From: Flavobacteriaceae bacterium bin25
Lineage (GTDB): Bacteria > Bacteroidota > Bacteroidia > Flavobacteriales > Flavobacteriaceae
Direction of reading: 5' to 3'
DNA: 64,000 nucleotides
Assembly: GCA_002238525.1 (NCBI GenBank)
Contig: MPMN01000002.1
Span: 1-64,000 of the forward strand
A program made the translations under genes and the position numbers. Positions 9,509 to 18,377 of this stretch are shown piece by piece. The notes under the pieces were generated by a model that was not told the origin of the DNA, ran no database searches, and worked only from the letters and a program-made list of their open reading frames with translations. How positions within the stretch are numbered: position 1 is the first letter of the stretch; each line of letters starts with the position of its first letter.

Positions 9509-10300
9509 CTAATCCACAAATATATTAAAAGGATGTTTCAAATTCCGAAATTTGCTGAGATCTGCCTTAATCTTGCCAATTGAAAGCTCTGCTTGAAGCC
9601 GAATTGGAAGATGATTTTTATCTTCTGTAATCCAAAGCGTCAAACTATTTTTTTCTTTGAATACTCTCCCAACTTTTACTGACGGTTGGAATTTTAAACA
9701 AGGAATTCTCCCATAAGGTGTTTTGACTATCTCCCTACCTAAGTATTTTAGCTGTAGCACATAATTTTCTTCATCAAAAAACATATTGATATCGAAGGTT
9801 TCTCCCATCTTGAATTCTCTCTCTGGAAGATAATTCCTTAGGAAATAAAATACCGAAATCAAATCTTGAACATCCGCTAAGGTGGAAACCTCCATTACCT
9901 TATCATTTTGTAAATCATTAACTCTTGCGGTTTTATCTTGGTGATTAAATCGAACATGAACATTCTTGGTGTACCCGTTTTCGTATATGTCTCTAATAAA
10001 ATACTCGGGTAATCCTGATTTGGGGTCAAAAAAAGATTGATAGTCATCCTCAACTTTATAAAACCATCGGAATAATCCTGTAGTTCTTCCTAAGACTTTA
10101 GCATGAAAAACTTCTTTTCCCTCGAAGGTTTCTTTGGTTAAAGAAAAACGTGCAAAGGCGGTATTAAAAATACCAAAATGAACACGTAATTCAAACCATT
10201 CTCCATCTTTAAAAGCAAGGGGCTTATTGCCTTCTTGAGCTACTGAATGATCACCCAGCAGAAGGATGAAAAAAAGAGTAACAATCAGTGTTTGCTTCAT
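9509..10300 (-). CDS. DUF3108 exported protein
   Basis: A 263-residue protein with a signal peptide (KQTLIVTLFFILLLGDHSVAQ). The rest is beta-rich with the DUF3108 pattern: FKDGEWFELRVHFGIFN, ARVNDLQNDKVMEVSTLADV, DLISVFYFLRNY and the terminal LPIRLQAELSIGKIKADL. DUF3108 proteins are periplasmic or outer-membrane associated and their molecular role is unknown. It is the first gene of the apparent operon with the M23 lipoprotein and pgi. That neighbourhood hints at an envelope role. Confidence 0.8.
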   Translation of the reverse strand: MKQTLIVTLFFILLLGDHSVAQEGNKPLAFKDGEWFELRVHFGIFNTAFARFSLTKETFEGKEVFHAKVLGRTTGLFRWFYKVEDDYQSFFDPKSGLPEYFIRDIYENGYTKNVHVRFNHQDKTARVNDLQNDKVMEVSTLADVQDLISVFYFLRNYLPEREFKMGETFDINMFFDEENYVLQLKYLGREIVKTPYGRIPCLKFQPSVKVGRVFKEKNSLTLWITEDKNHLPIRLQAELSIGKIKADLSKFRNLKHPFNIFVD

Positions 10301-10618
10301 GGGAAATCAAAAATAATACTATATTTTACCAATTATTTGGTTTAACCAAAGGACTCTTATTCTCTTAAATTGTTTCAATTGATTTTGTTTTGGTATAGTT
10401 TGAAATCATTCAAAATAAATCAAAATGTCTGTAAAAAAGATCATACTGAAATTACTTTGAACCTTAAAATATGAACCGAGTGCATACTTCTTAAATCTGC
10501 ACAGATAAATATTTTGGTAAGTACAATACTTCTCATCTGGTCTTAGTCGATTCAGTTTTTGTTTTTTGAATGCTCTTTTCTAATAATTTAGAATGGATGG
10601 GAATATAGTTTTTTCTGA
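10301..10618. other. Intergenic region, nothing identified
   Basis: About 320 AT-rich bases between the DUF3108 gene and the GH16 gene, both on the minus strand. No frame of interest, repeat or clear terminator was seen. The DUF3108 promoter is expected in here. Confidence 0.4.
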
Positions 10619-12577
10619 TCATTTGTTTTGCTTATGGGAATAAACCCGAACATAATCAATCAGATATTGTTGGGGGAATTGGACGTTATCCCCTACGGGG
10701 CCACCGAAATTTCCCCCAATAGCAAAATTCAATAGGAGAAACATAGGCTTGTCAAAAGGATAATTGAATTCATTTTTATCTTGAGGTGCATATCTATAGG
10801 TCATCCGATCGTCAAAATAAAATTCAATTGCCTCGGGTGTCCAATTGATGGAATATAGATGAAAATCATCTTCAACACTTGGAATTGTCGTGGCTTTTTT
10901 GTTCTGGGTATTGAAATAACTACTTCTGGTATGTACGGCATTATGGACAACTCCTGGCTGTCTTCCAACATATTCCATTATATCGATTTCTCCACAATCA
11001 GGCCATTGGATCTCTCTGATATTCGCACCCAACATCCAAAAAGCTGGCCAGAGACCTTCACCCTTGGGAAGCTTAATCTTGGCTTCTATCCGGCCATACA
11101 AGAACTCTTTTTTCCCTTCCGTTTTTATTCTCGCTGATGTGAATGAACCATCAGGTGTTTTTCGTGCTTCGATAACTAGGATGCCATTTACAATCCGAAG
11201 GTTTTCTTCGGTGTAGATTTGATATTCTTGATTACCCCAACCACAAAGATTGGGGCATCCATCACCAAGTTCAAAAGTCCAATAATTCATGTTTATGCTT
11301 TGGGCATCAAATTCGTCAGCCCATAATAGTTCCAATTCATTGGTCCGATAAAAATATATATTGTCTAAGTAGATCACTGAGCCGGAACCTACGCCGCTAG
11401 TTTCTTCTAGTTTGAACTGAAAAATTTTGCTCAGATCGACACCATTCTCATTTTCGGAAAACTTAGACAAAGGAATATCTAAGCTAATCCAAGACTTCTT
11501 TTCTTCAGTTGGAAAGTCATACGCTGATTCAACAGTTGGATCGGTACTGATTAAATTGAAATTTAAATCAACGGCAGAAACAACATAATAATCAATGTGC
11601 AAATGAGTCATTTTGGATAGATCTATCCCTGTTTTTATCGGAGCAAATTCGGCACCCTGATAGTTGAGTTTGGTATACTTTATGACGGACTCTCCTAGAC
11701 TATCACTAACGAATTCCACCTGTGTATTTTGCCCCCATTGGGGATTTAGATTCACACCTTTACTTTGGATATACTTATCACTAAATATAGAAAGAACATT
11801 TTCCGCTTTGTGTCTTGGTTTTGGTGCTGGATTTATGGGGTCTTCAGAGACTAATTTGGGGGAAGAAAATTCAATATTGTCAATATAGTATATCGTTTCT
11901 TCCTGGTTGGCTTTTCCTAAATCCATTATCAGAGTAATCCGATCAAACCTGTTTGTGTCAGATGTAGGGAAATTATAAATCAATTTTTCCCAAGAATTCT
12001 TTAGTCTGGTGCTTACTTGAGATTCTGAGGATAAGCCAGGGTTTGAACTATCTTCTAGTTTGAGTAATACATTTTGTCCTGGTTCCTTAGAAAACACTTC
12101 TATAGAAATAGCATTCTGTTCATTGGGAAATAATACTTTGCTTTCCAGATTAAAAAAAAATCCTGCCCATGATTCTATGCCTGGCTGTTCAATAACCGAA
12201 AGAACCCTTTTGGAATTGTTAATTCCGGTGGCATAGGGATTATCAACATACTGCAGATCAAGATAATTATCGGGGGAATTAGGTTTTCTACCAAAACGTC
12301 CCCAGCTACCTCCATTATCTATCTCTCCTATAGCATCGGTAGGCAAGAATGGATTTCCTCTGCATTCAAAATCAATGCTCTCTTTATTTAGATTAGGGAT
12401 TTCTGCTTCAAATTCACACGGGCTTTGAGGAGCATTTTTCATTTTTTGATGGATTGCATCAACAGATACACTTGATAATAGGGAAATGACGTAAAGGTCA
12501 GATTTAGCAAAAAACGTGGTAAAATATAATAGTCCTACCCATCCAAATAATCCTAACCATTTATTACCAGGTCTCAT
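10619..12577 (-). CDS. GH16 beta-glucanase (laminarinase-like) with N-terminal carbohydrate-binding-like domains
   Basis: A secreted endo-beta-glucanase, most likely acting on beta-1,3-glucan (laminarin). The C-terminal third (about residues 420-650) is a GH16 domain with the catalytic signature GEIDIMEYVG (nucleophile and acid/base Glu), preceded by GLWPAFWMLG and followed by WTPEAIEFYFDDRMTYRY. The N-terminal 30 residues are a hydrophobic export signal. Between about 90 and 410 lie two beta-sandwich-like modules (ending in YYIDNIEFSS and YLDNIYFYRT) that resemble CBM4/9- or galactose-binding-type modules. A second, shorter GH16 gene is at 21044-21907. There is no SusC/SusD pair nearby, so this is not a classical polysaccharide utilisation locus. 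Confidence 0.88.
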   Translation of the reverse strand: MRPGNKWLGLFGWVGLLYFTTFFAKSDLYVISLLSSVSVDAIHQKMKNAPQSPCEFEAEIPNLNKESIDFECRGNPFLPTDAIGEIDNGGSWGRFGRKPNSPDNYLDLQYVDNPYATGINNSKRVLSVIEQPGIESWAGFFFNLESKVLFPNEQNAISIEVFSKEPGQNVLLKLEDSSNPGLSSESQVSTRLKNSWEKLIYNFPTSDTNRFDRITLIMDLGKANQEETIYYIDNIEFSSPKLVSEDPINPAPKPRHKAENVLSIFSDKYIQSKGVNLNPQWGQNTQVEFVSDSLGESVIKYTKLNYQGAEFAPIKTGIDLSKMTHLHIDYYVVSAVDLNFNLISTDPTVESAYDFPTEEKKSWISLDIPLSKFSENENGVDLSKIFQFKLEETSGVGSGSVIYLDNIYFYRTNELELLWADEFDAQSINMNYWTFELGDGCPNLCGWGNQEYQIYTEENLRIVNGILVIEARKTPDGSFTSARIKTEGKKEFLYGRIEAKIKLPKGEGLWPAFWMLGANIREIQWPDCGEIDIMEYVGRQPGVVHNAVHTRSSYFNTQNKKATTIPSVEDDFHLYSINWTPEAIEFYFDDRMTYRYAPQDKNEFNYPFDKPMFLLLNFAIGGNFGGPVGDNVQFPQQYLIDYVRVYSHKQNK

Positions 12578-12799
12578 GATAAAACAAAATTAGCGGATAA
12601 AAATAAATATCTCAAGGGGACTGTTTTAGAAGGTCTTCTCTATGGACCCATGGACTTAGTGTAGTTTGTTCCACAATTAGGTTTCAAAAAGACGATCCTT
12701 CCTTATACGCAAAAGTATAAATGTGTAATAAACTCTTAACAGCTATAATACCCTTTATACATAGATATTATTTAACCCGAATAATTCATACTAGGTTAA

Positions 12800-13662
12800 T
12801 ATTTAGTTCGGTATTTCGCTATGGATAACGGAACAAACCAAAGAAACCATAGCATCTATGCTTGCAAATCCTTCAACAACGATGACTAGTTATGTTGAGT
12901 TATTAGCATGGGTGTATCTAAATCACCAATCCAATATAAGTTATCAAGTTTTTTATAATCATTGGCGGAAACATCACAATAGTGTGCTGATTGTTTCAAG
13001 AAAATCTCATCATAAAAAAGATAAGGAGGCTATAAAAGAGTTTCAAGAAGAACTTCCGGATAAGCTGCTTAAGATTAAAAACGAAATAGATGAGGTTAAG
13101 TTTGATTCCTTCAATCTTTATTTTCAAGATGAATCTCGTTTTGGATTAATGACCAAACAAGAACGTGTATTGGTTTCCAAAGGTGTCAAGCCTATTGGTA
13201 AGCATCAGCACATCTATCTATCGCTTTGGTTATGGGATTACTTTTCACCTATCACAGGGAATAGCTTCTATGGGGAAACATCATCGGTGTCTAATGCTAT
13301 TTTCGAAGGTTTGCTGAAAGATTCTTGCTCGCTGTCAGAGGGTTAGAAAACAAGATCCGAAAGAACCTAAAATCCTAATGATAGACAACCACATAGCGCC
13401 AGGCGTTCCGTCTAAGTAAAATAATTAAATGTTAGCCAATCCTGGCTTTCATGCTTCTAAGAATATGACCATTCCAGAAAACATCAAGCTCATCAGAATT
13501 CCTGCTTATACCCCGGAGCTTAACCCTTGCTGAAAAAGTTTGGCAATGGATGAAAAAGTGGCTATGAAATTTTTTGAAGATGTTGAAGCCCCACAAACTA
13601 AAGTAGCTCAAATGATTCATGATCTCAATCCAAAACTCATGAAATCCATCATAGGATATGAG
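12800..13662 (+). pseudogene. IS630-family transposase, degraded (copy 1)
   Basis: From about 12816 the frame reads LWITEQTKETIASMLANPST, then an HTH-like middle and the DDE start YFQDESRFGLMTKQERV (first Asp). After LLKDSCSLSEG it stops. The next motif appears in another frame as ILMIDN (second Asp). The final Glu motif (YTPELNP then AEKVWQWMKK) is split by a one-base insertion near 13530. An extra stretch of about 50 bases, absent from the second copy at 61080, interrupts the region after the second Asp (about 13388-13440). The N-terminal DNA-binding part is missing. The 105-bp repeat element at 13666 sits directly after the C-terminal IIGYEL. Confidence 0.75.
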
Positions 13663-13665
13663 TTA

Positions 13666-13770
13666 TACCCTTTAAACATTAAAATTACCCATAGAAAATT
13701 TAATACCTAAGTTGTTTAGCCGTAGAGTAAACATATAAACTTGTTGAGTAAATTTAGTGTTTAAATGGTA
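13666..13770 (+). mobile_element. 105-bp miniature inverted-repeat element, copy A
   Basis: The element starts TACCCTTTAAACA and ends TGTTTAAATGGTA, giving imperfect terminal inverted repeats of 13 bp (one mismatch). It is flanked by TTA at 13663-13665 and TTA at 13771-13773, a 3-bp target duplication. The interior (ctaagttgtttagccgtaga) is shared almost base for base with copies at 19187-19291 and 62237-62341, all exactly 105 bp. It is too short to encode a transposase. The TAA/TTA target preference resembles that of IS5-superfamily subgroups using TNA sites (IS1031/IS427-like). Confidence 0.85.
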
Positions 13771-13773
13771 TTA

Positions 13774-13815
13774 TACCCTAAAACCTTTATGAGCAAATAT
13801 ATTGTTTAAATGGTA
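13774..13815 (+). repeat. 42-bp derivative of the 105-bp element
   Basis: Directly after copy A's right-hand TTA, a short stretch starts TACCCTAAAACC and ends TTGTTTAAATGGTA, the two ends of the same element with almost all the middle gone. The three bases after it are CAC, so no target duplication survives. Read on the minus strand, its end supplies the last codons and the TAA stop of the 1354-residue lipoprotein gene. Confidence 0.6.
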
Positions 13816-16800
13816 CACATAGTGAATTTAGGTTTATTACTTTCTGTTAATCCAGAATTATTTGAAAACTGTTGGCATTCTGTGACCATATCAACTTTCC
13901 ATAAACTGAGATTTCGATTAAACATACCGGCATCCTCAAACATTCTAGTCATATTCGTCACCTTACTGACATTCCAGCTACCTATGTTTCCATTGAACGT
14001 TATAGAGATACTAAACATTTCTTTCATATTCGTCACCTTACTGACATTCCAAGAACTAATGTTTCCTTCAGCATATCCATAAAGCTCTGCACCTTTAAAC
14101 ATCTCACTCATATCAGTCACATTACTGACATCCCAGTCATTTAGGGACTTATCAAATGATGCAGCACCATTAAACATGCCACCCATATCGGTCACATTAC
14201 TGACATCCCAGTCATTTAGGGACTTATTAAATACTCCAGCACTTCTAAACATATCACCCATATTGGTCACATTACTGACATCCCATTTACTGATATCTTG
14301 ATTAAATTCACCAGCACCATTAAACATGCCACCCATATCGGTCACATTACTGACATCCCAGTCATTTAGGGACTTATTAAATGATCCAGCACTTCTAAAC
14401 ATATCACTCATATTGGTCACATTACTGACATCCCATGAACCAATGGGTTGATTGAACTTTGTAGCACCTGCACCTGTAGCACCACTAAACATCCCACTCA
14501 TGTCGGTCACCTTACTGACATCCCAAGAACCAATAGGTTGATTGAACCTTGTTGCACCTTTAAACATCCCACTCATATCGGTCACCTCACTAACATCCCA
14601 ACCGCTTATGATAGCAGCACTCGAATTAGTAATTCCAAATTTTGTATCTCCAAACATGCCGCTCATATCCCTGACATTACCGACATCCCAACCACTGATT
14701 CTTGGTACAAATGAAGACGTAGTAATGGAATGAAACATCTCCTTCATACTCCACACACTACTCACGTTCCAATCTCTAATTCCTTCTGCTCTGAAAATTT
14801 CAGCCCCCTTGAACATGCCGCTCATATTCCTGACATTACTGACATCCCAATTATTGAGATCTCGTACACCATTATTGATGCGACCAAAAGATGTAGCATC
14901 TTTGAACATATAGCTCATATTCCTGACATTACTGACATCCCATTTTTCACCGAAAGCTCCATTGAAAGCAGTTGCACCATCAAACATATGTTGCATAAAA
15001 GTTACATTACCCGTATCCCAATTAATATTTTGATGAAAAGAAGTTGCGTCTTTAAACATAAAACTCATATCGGTCACATTACTAGTTTTATCCCCCCAAT
15101 TAAGAAGTTTATTGTAGTCACTTTCCCGGAACATACCGCTCATATCAGTCACCTTACTGACATCCCAAGAACTGATGTCTCCATTGAATTCCTGAGTATC
15201 TCTAAACATCTCTCTCATTTCCCTCACATTACTCACATCCCAAGAACCGATGTTTGTTCCTACGAAGGCGGTAGCACCCTCAAACATATCTTGCATATAC
15301 CTGACATTACTAACATCCCAAGAACTGATATCTTGATTAAATCCACTAGCACCTTTAAACATTCCAGGCATAAGCGTCACATTACTCACATCCCATTTAC
15401 TGATATCGTCATTAAATGTTGTGTTATCGTTAAACAAATTCCACATATTATCAACAAATGTGGTATTTACGTATTGAACGTTCCCACCACCTCTTACTTG
15501 ACCTAGTAGTATTCCAGAATTAGCAATAAGATACTTTTGAGATGATTGATCGTTGGGATCAATTAGTACAAGCTGACCAATTAATGACCGAGCACAATCT
15601 CTTGCTTTTATGATTCCATCTTCTTCGTATAACGGGTCCGTCCCAGAAGGGCAAGCAGTGGTAGGTTGATTCGTAGTAGTAGTAGTGGTAGGTTGATTCG
15701 TAGTAGTAGTGGTAGGTTGATTCGTAGTAGTAGTGGTAGTGGTAGGTTGATTCGTTGTCGGTTGATTGGTTGGAGTTGTAGTAGTAGGCTGTGTATCGGT
15801 AGGTTGTGTACCAGTAGGCTGCGTATCGGTAGGTTGTGTACCAGTAGGCTGCGTATCGGTAGGTTGATTCCCCGTCGGATCATCATCCTGATTATCTTCA
15901 CCGCCAGATGATTCTACCAAACTAAACAAAGCCTCTAATGAACAATTACCACCTACGTCAAAACGCACTTGCTCATTAGTTAAAACGATATCATCAGGAC
16001 AACCAGAACCCGATGCACGCCAACGATCAAATGCATAACCATCATCCGGCTCAGCGGTAATGCTAACTTCCTGACCAAAACCTCTTTCCTCTTCATCACT
16101 ATCCACACTACCTCCAGCGCCACCTTCAGCAGTAATGCTGTATAATACCTCAGTAAACTCCGCCTTGATCGAACAATCTCTTGTCACTATGAAAGAAATA
16201 GTTCTCTCATCGACATCAATGTCCGGAGAATCCTCTTCACCACAACTGAATACCCATTCCTCGAAAGCATAATGCTCATTGGCTGTAGCAGTAACCACTA
16301 CCTCATCACCATGATCAACAGTCTCAGATGGGGTAATGGTTATTTCCCCATTCGCGTTCTCTTCTATCGTAATGGTTCGGGGTGCCTTGGAAAAGACCGC
16401 TTCCAAACTACAATTACCCGCAACCACAAACTCCGCTTCAACATCTGTAACATCTTCAAGCGTAGGACAATCATCACTTCTCCATTCACTAAATACATAA
16501 CCCTCATCAGGCGTTGCTGTCAAAGAGATGGTCTCTCCATAGACTATACTAATACCCGTCTCCGAATCCTCATCGCTAACGCTTCCTCCCTCAAAAGATC
16601 TCGCTGTGATGGTATAAGATACCTTTTCAAACACCGCTTCTATCGTGCAATTAGATTCCACAGTAATCGTTAGACTTGATTCATCATCGCTTAAATCACC
16701 ACAATCTCCAGACCAGCCCTTGAAGGCATAATGCTCGTTGGCAGTAGCAGTAACCTCCACTTCATCACCATATACTACACCCTCTGATGGACTAATGGTT

Positions 16801-17870
16801 ATCTGTCCATTTTCGTTCTCTCCTGCCGATATCATACGAGGAGCTTTTTCAAACACTGCTTCCAAACTACAATTACCCGCAACCTCAAACACCGCTTTAA
16901 CCTCTGTAGCATCTTCAAGGGCAGGACAATCATCACTTGTCCAAGCACTAAACCGATAACCCTTGTCAGGGGTCGCTGTCAAAGTAGATGTCTCTCCATA
17001 GACTATAGAGAATTCCTCATCAACCGGCTGGCCGTCTCGAATCACACTACCTCCCTCAGAAGATGTCGCTGTGATGGTATAGCTCACTTTCTCAAAAATC
17101 GCCTCTATCGTACAATCCGATACCAGAGTAATCGTTAGGCTCAATGCATCAGCACTAAACTCACCACAGCTTCCAGACCAACCCTTGAAGGCATAATGCT
17201 CATTGGCAGTAGCAGTAACCACTACCTCATCACCATGATCAACTGTTGCAGATGGAGTGATGCCTATTTCCCCGTTCTGATGCTCTTCTATGGTAATGGT
17301 ACGAGGGGCTTTGGTAAATACCGCCTCTAAACTACAATTACCGGCAACTGTGAAGGTCACTTTGTTTTTGACCTCTATAAGGTCATCAGGACACTCACTA
17401 CCTTCAGCTACAGTCCATCCGCTTAACTGATAGCCTTCTTCGGGTTCTGCCGTAAAAGACGCTACCTGTCCAAACTCTCTTGATAATTCCCCCTCTCCGA
17501 CACTGCCTCCATCAGTTGAACCGGCGGTGATGCTATACTTGATCTTTTCAAACTCAGCTCCAATCTGACAATTCTTGGAAGCGGTGATGGTGATTTCTGT
17601 ATTGTCTGAACCAAAACTACCACAATCGCCTGTCCATTGCTTCAACTGATAGTGCTCTTGGGCTGTGGCAGTAACGGTCACCGACTGACCACCATCTACA
17701 CTTTGACTACCCGTTATCGAACCACCAACACCAGTAGATGTGGCGATGGTAAACTTAGCCAATACCGGCTGAATAGGTGCTGTGGGCGTATCTTCATCAT
17801 TACAGGAAAATAACAGAAGTAGCCCTAATACGGAAATGAATAATGGAAATGGAAAGATTCTTAATCTCAT
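13806..17870 (-). CDS. Giant repeat lipoprotein: eight Cys-paired repeat domains, Thr/Pro linker, DUF285 array
   Basis: A predicted surface lipoprotein of 1354 residues. The N-terminus has a signal peptide with lipobox LLFSC near residue 23. Residues about 40-640 form eight tandem domains of 70-85 residues of the bacterial-repeat type (GGSV...VTATA..HYAF..W.G.CG...CTIEAVFEK). Each has two conserved cysteines that could pair. Odd and even units alternate between two subtypes (TANEHYAFKGWSG and TPDEGYVFSEW), which suggests duplication of a two-domain block. A linker of TQPTDTQPTG and TTTTTNQPTT follows (about 650-735). The remainder (about 760-1354) is some twenty DUF285 repeats (FNQDISSWDVSNVTDMSGMF), a BspA-like array seen in surface adhesins. 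There is no T9SS C-terminal domain. The stop codon lies inside a 42-bp mobile-element derivative, so the natural C-terminus may have been cut. Confidence 0.85.
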   Translation of the reverse strand: MRLRIFPFPLFISVLGLLLLFSCNDEDTPTAPIQPVLAKFTIATSTGVGGSITGSQSVDGGQSVTVTATAQEHYQLKQWTGDCGSFGSDNTEITITASKNCQIGAEFEKIKYSITAGSTDGGSVGEGELSREFGQVASFTAEPEEGYQLSGWTVAEGSECPDDLIEVKNKVTFTVAGNCSLEAVFTKAPRTITIEEHQNGEIGITPSATVDHGDEVVVTATANEHYAFKGWSGSCGEFSADALSLTITLVSDCTIEAIFEKVSYTITATSSEGGSVIRDGQPVDEEFSIVYGETSTLTATPDKGYRFSAWTSDDCPALEDATEVKAVFEVAGNCSLEAVFEKAPRMISAGENENGQITISPSEGVVYGDEVEVTATANEHYAFKGWSGDCGDLSDDESSLTITVESNCTIEAVFEKVSYTITARSFEGGSVSDEDSETGISIVYGETISLTATPDEGYVFSEWRSDDCPTLEDVTDVEAEFVVAGNCSLEAVFSKAPRTITIEENANGEITITPSETVDHGDEVVVTATANEHYAFEEWVFSCGEEDSPDIDVDERTISFIVTRDCSIKAEFTEVLYSITAEGGAGGSVDSDEEERGFGQEVSITAEPDDGYAFDRWRASGSGCPDDIVLTNEQVRFDVGGNCSLEALFSLVESSGGEDNQDDDPTGNQPTDTQPTGTQPTDTQPTGTQPTDTQPTTTTPTNQPTTNQPTTTTTTTNQPTTTTTNQPTTTTTTNQPTTACPSGTDPLYEEDGIIKARDCARSLIGQLVLIDPNDQSSQKYLIANSGILLGQVRGGGNVQYVNTTFVDNMWNLFNDNTTFNDDISKWDVSNVTLMPGMFKGASGFNQDISSWDVSNVRYMQDMFEGATAFVGTNIGSWDVSNVREMREMFRDTQEFNGDISSWDVSKVTDMSGMFRESDYNKLLNWGDKTSNVTDMSFMFKDATSFHQNINWDTGNVTFMQHMFDGATAFNGAFGEKWDVSNVRNMSYMFKDATSFGRINNGVRDLNNWDVSNVRNMSGMFKGAEIFRAEGIRDWNVSSVWSMKEMFHSITTSSFVPRISGWDVGNVRDMSGMFGDTKFGITNSSAAIISGWDVSEVTDMSGMFKGATRFNQPIGSWDVSKVTDMSGMFSGATGAGATKFNQPIGSWDVSNVTNMSDMFRSAGSFNKSLNDWDVSNVTDMGGMFNGAGEFNQDISKWDVSNVTNMGDMFRSAGVFNKSLNDWDVSNVTDMGGMFNGAASFDKSLNDWDVSNVTDMSEMFKGAELYGYAEGNISSWNVSKVTNMKEMFSISITFNGNIGSWNVSKVTNMTRMFEDAGMFNRNLSLWKVDMVTECQQFSNNSGLTESNKPKFTMCTI
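15655..15870 (-). repeat. Short tandem repeats encoding the Thr/Pro/Asn/Gln linker
   Basis: Within the lipoprotein gene, the plus strand shows gttgattcgtagtagtagtg-type units and then ggttgtgtaccagtaggctg-type units repeated several times. They encode NQPTTTTT and TQPTGTQPTD. The unit lengths are multiples of three, so slippage would lengthen or shorten the linker without breaking the frame. Confidence 0.8.
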
Positions 17871-17962
17871 CAGATAGTATATTTAATAGGTTTGTTGATG
17901 TTTATAATTGATTGTAATAGATGAAATCCCCTCAAAGCGGATAGGTGAAAAATCATAGGATC

Positions 17963-18145
17963 TAGTTACCCCCCCCCATATTGGAGTTTGAAAATTCGGG
18001 GAATAGAGGCTCCATTTCCTCCCTTGTAAAAAGGAAAAAAGAAAGTACAGAGCATACCCAATAGAGTGCTGCTTAAAAAAGTTTGCTTGAAGATTGGGGT
18101 GAATGACCCGTTCCCTACCCCAAAATAATGGGGGGGGGTAATTAC
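17963..18145. repeat. Inverted repeat with C9/G9 tracts at its ends
   Basis: The left arm reads gttaccccccccccata-like (C9 at 17969-17977, then atattgg). The right arm reads ccaaaataatggggggggg followed by taa (G9 at 18130-18138). The two arms are near-perfect inverted copies about 140 bp apart, so the segment could be a small inverted-repeat element or a large hairpin. It lies about 95 bp upstream of the giant lipoprotein gene. No target duplication is visible. A frame across it on the minus strand has no recognisable product. Confidence 0.45.
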
Positions 18146-18377
18146 ATTAAAGAAGATACGGTCTATCGCCAATCTATTACAAGATAACAACCGGGTAGAA
18201 TCAGAAAGTATATTTCTCAATTAAGTAATATTTTGCACCGCTATTGCGGGTGGCGCAAAGGTAAATAAATTTGTAAAAAAAAGAGAGTTTTGCACTAAAT
18301 TTTTAGTAATAGCATTAGAATATGTAAATTAATCGAGTTTAGAAATTTATTTGACATTGACTAAAATACTTGTATAA

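Noticed and set aside
6536-12577. A polysaccharide utilisation locus around the GH16 gene
   Set aside because: No SusC/SusD pair or hybrid regulator is present. Neighbours are pgi, an M23 lipoprotein and a DUF3108 gene.
13830-15470. Regularly spaced repeats (acattactgacatccca about every 60-75 bp) that look like a CRISPR array
   Set aside because: They lie in one long open frame and encode DUF285 protein repeats (SWDVSNVT), with spacing that varies and spacers that also translate as repeat residues.
14448-15506. Plus-strand open frames opposite the DUF285 gene (Ile/His/Thr-rich)
   Set aside because: They are antisense shadows of the repeat array, with composition dictated by the coding strand.
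15666-15911. Arg/Ser- and Leu/Ile-rich frames across the linker repeats
   Set aside because: Out-of-frame readings of the tandem microsatellite in the lipoprotein gene.
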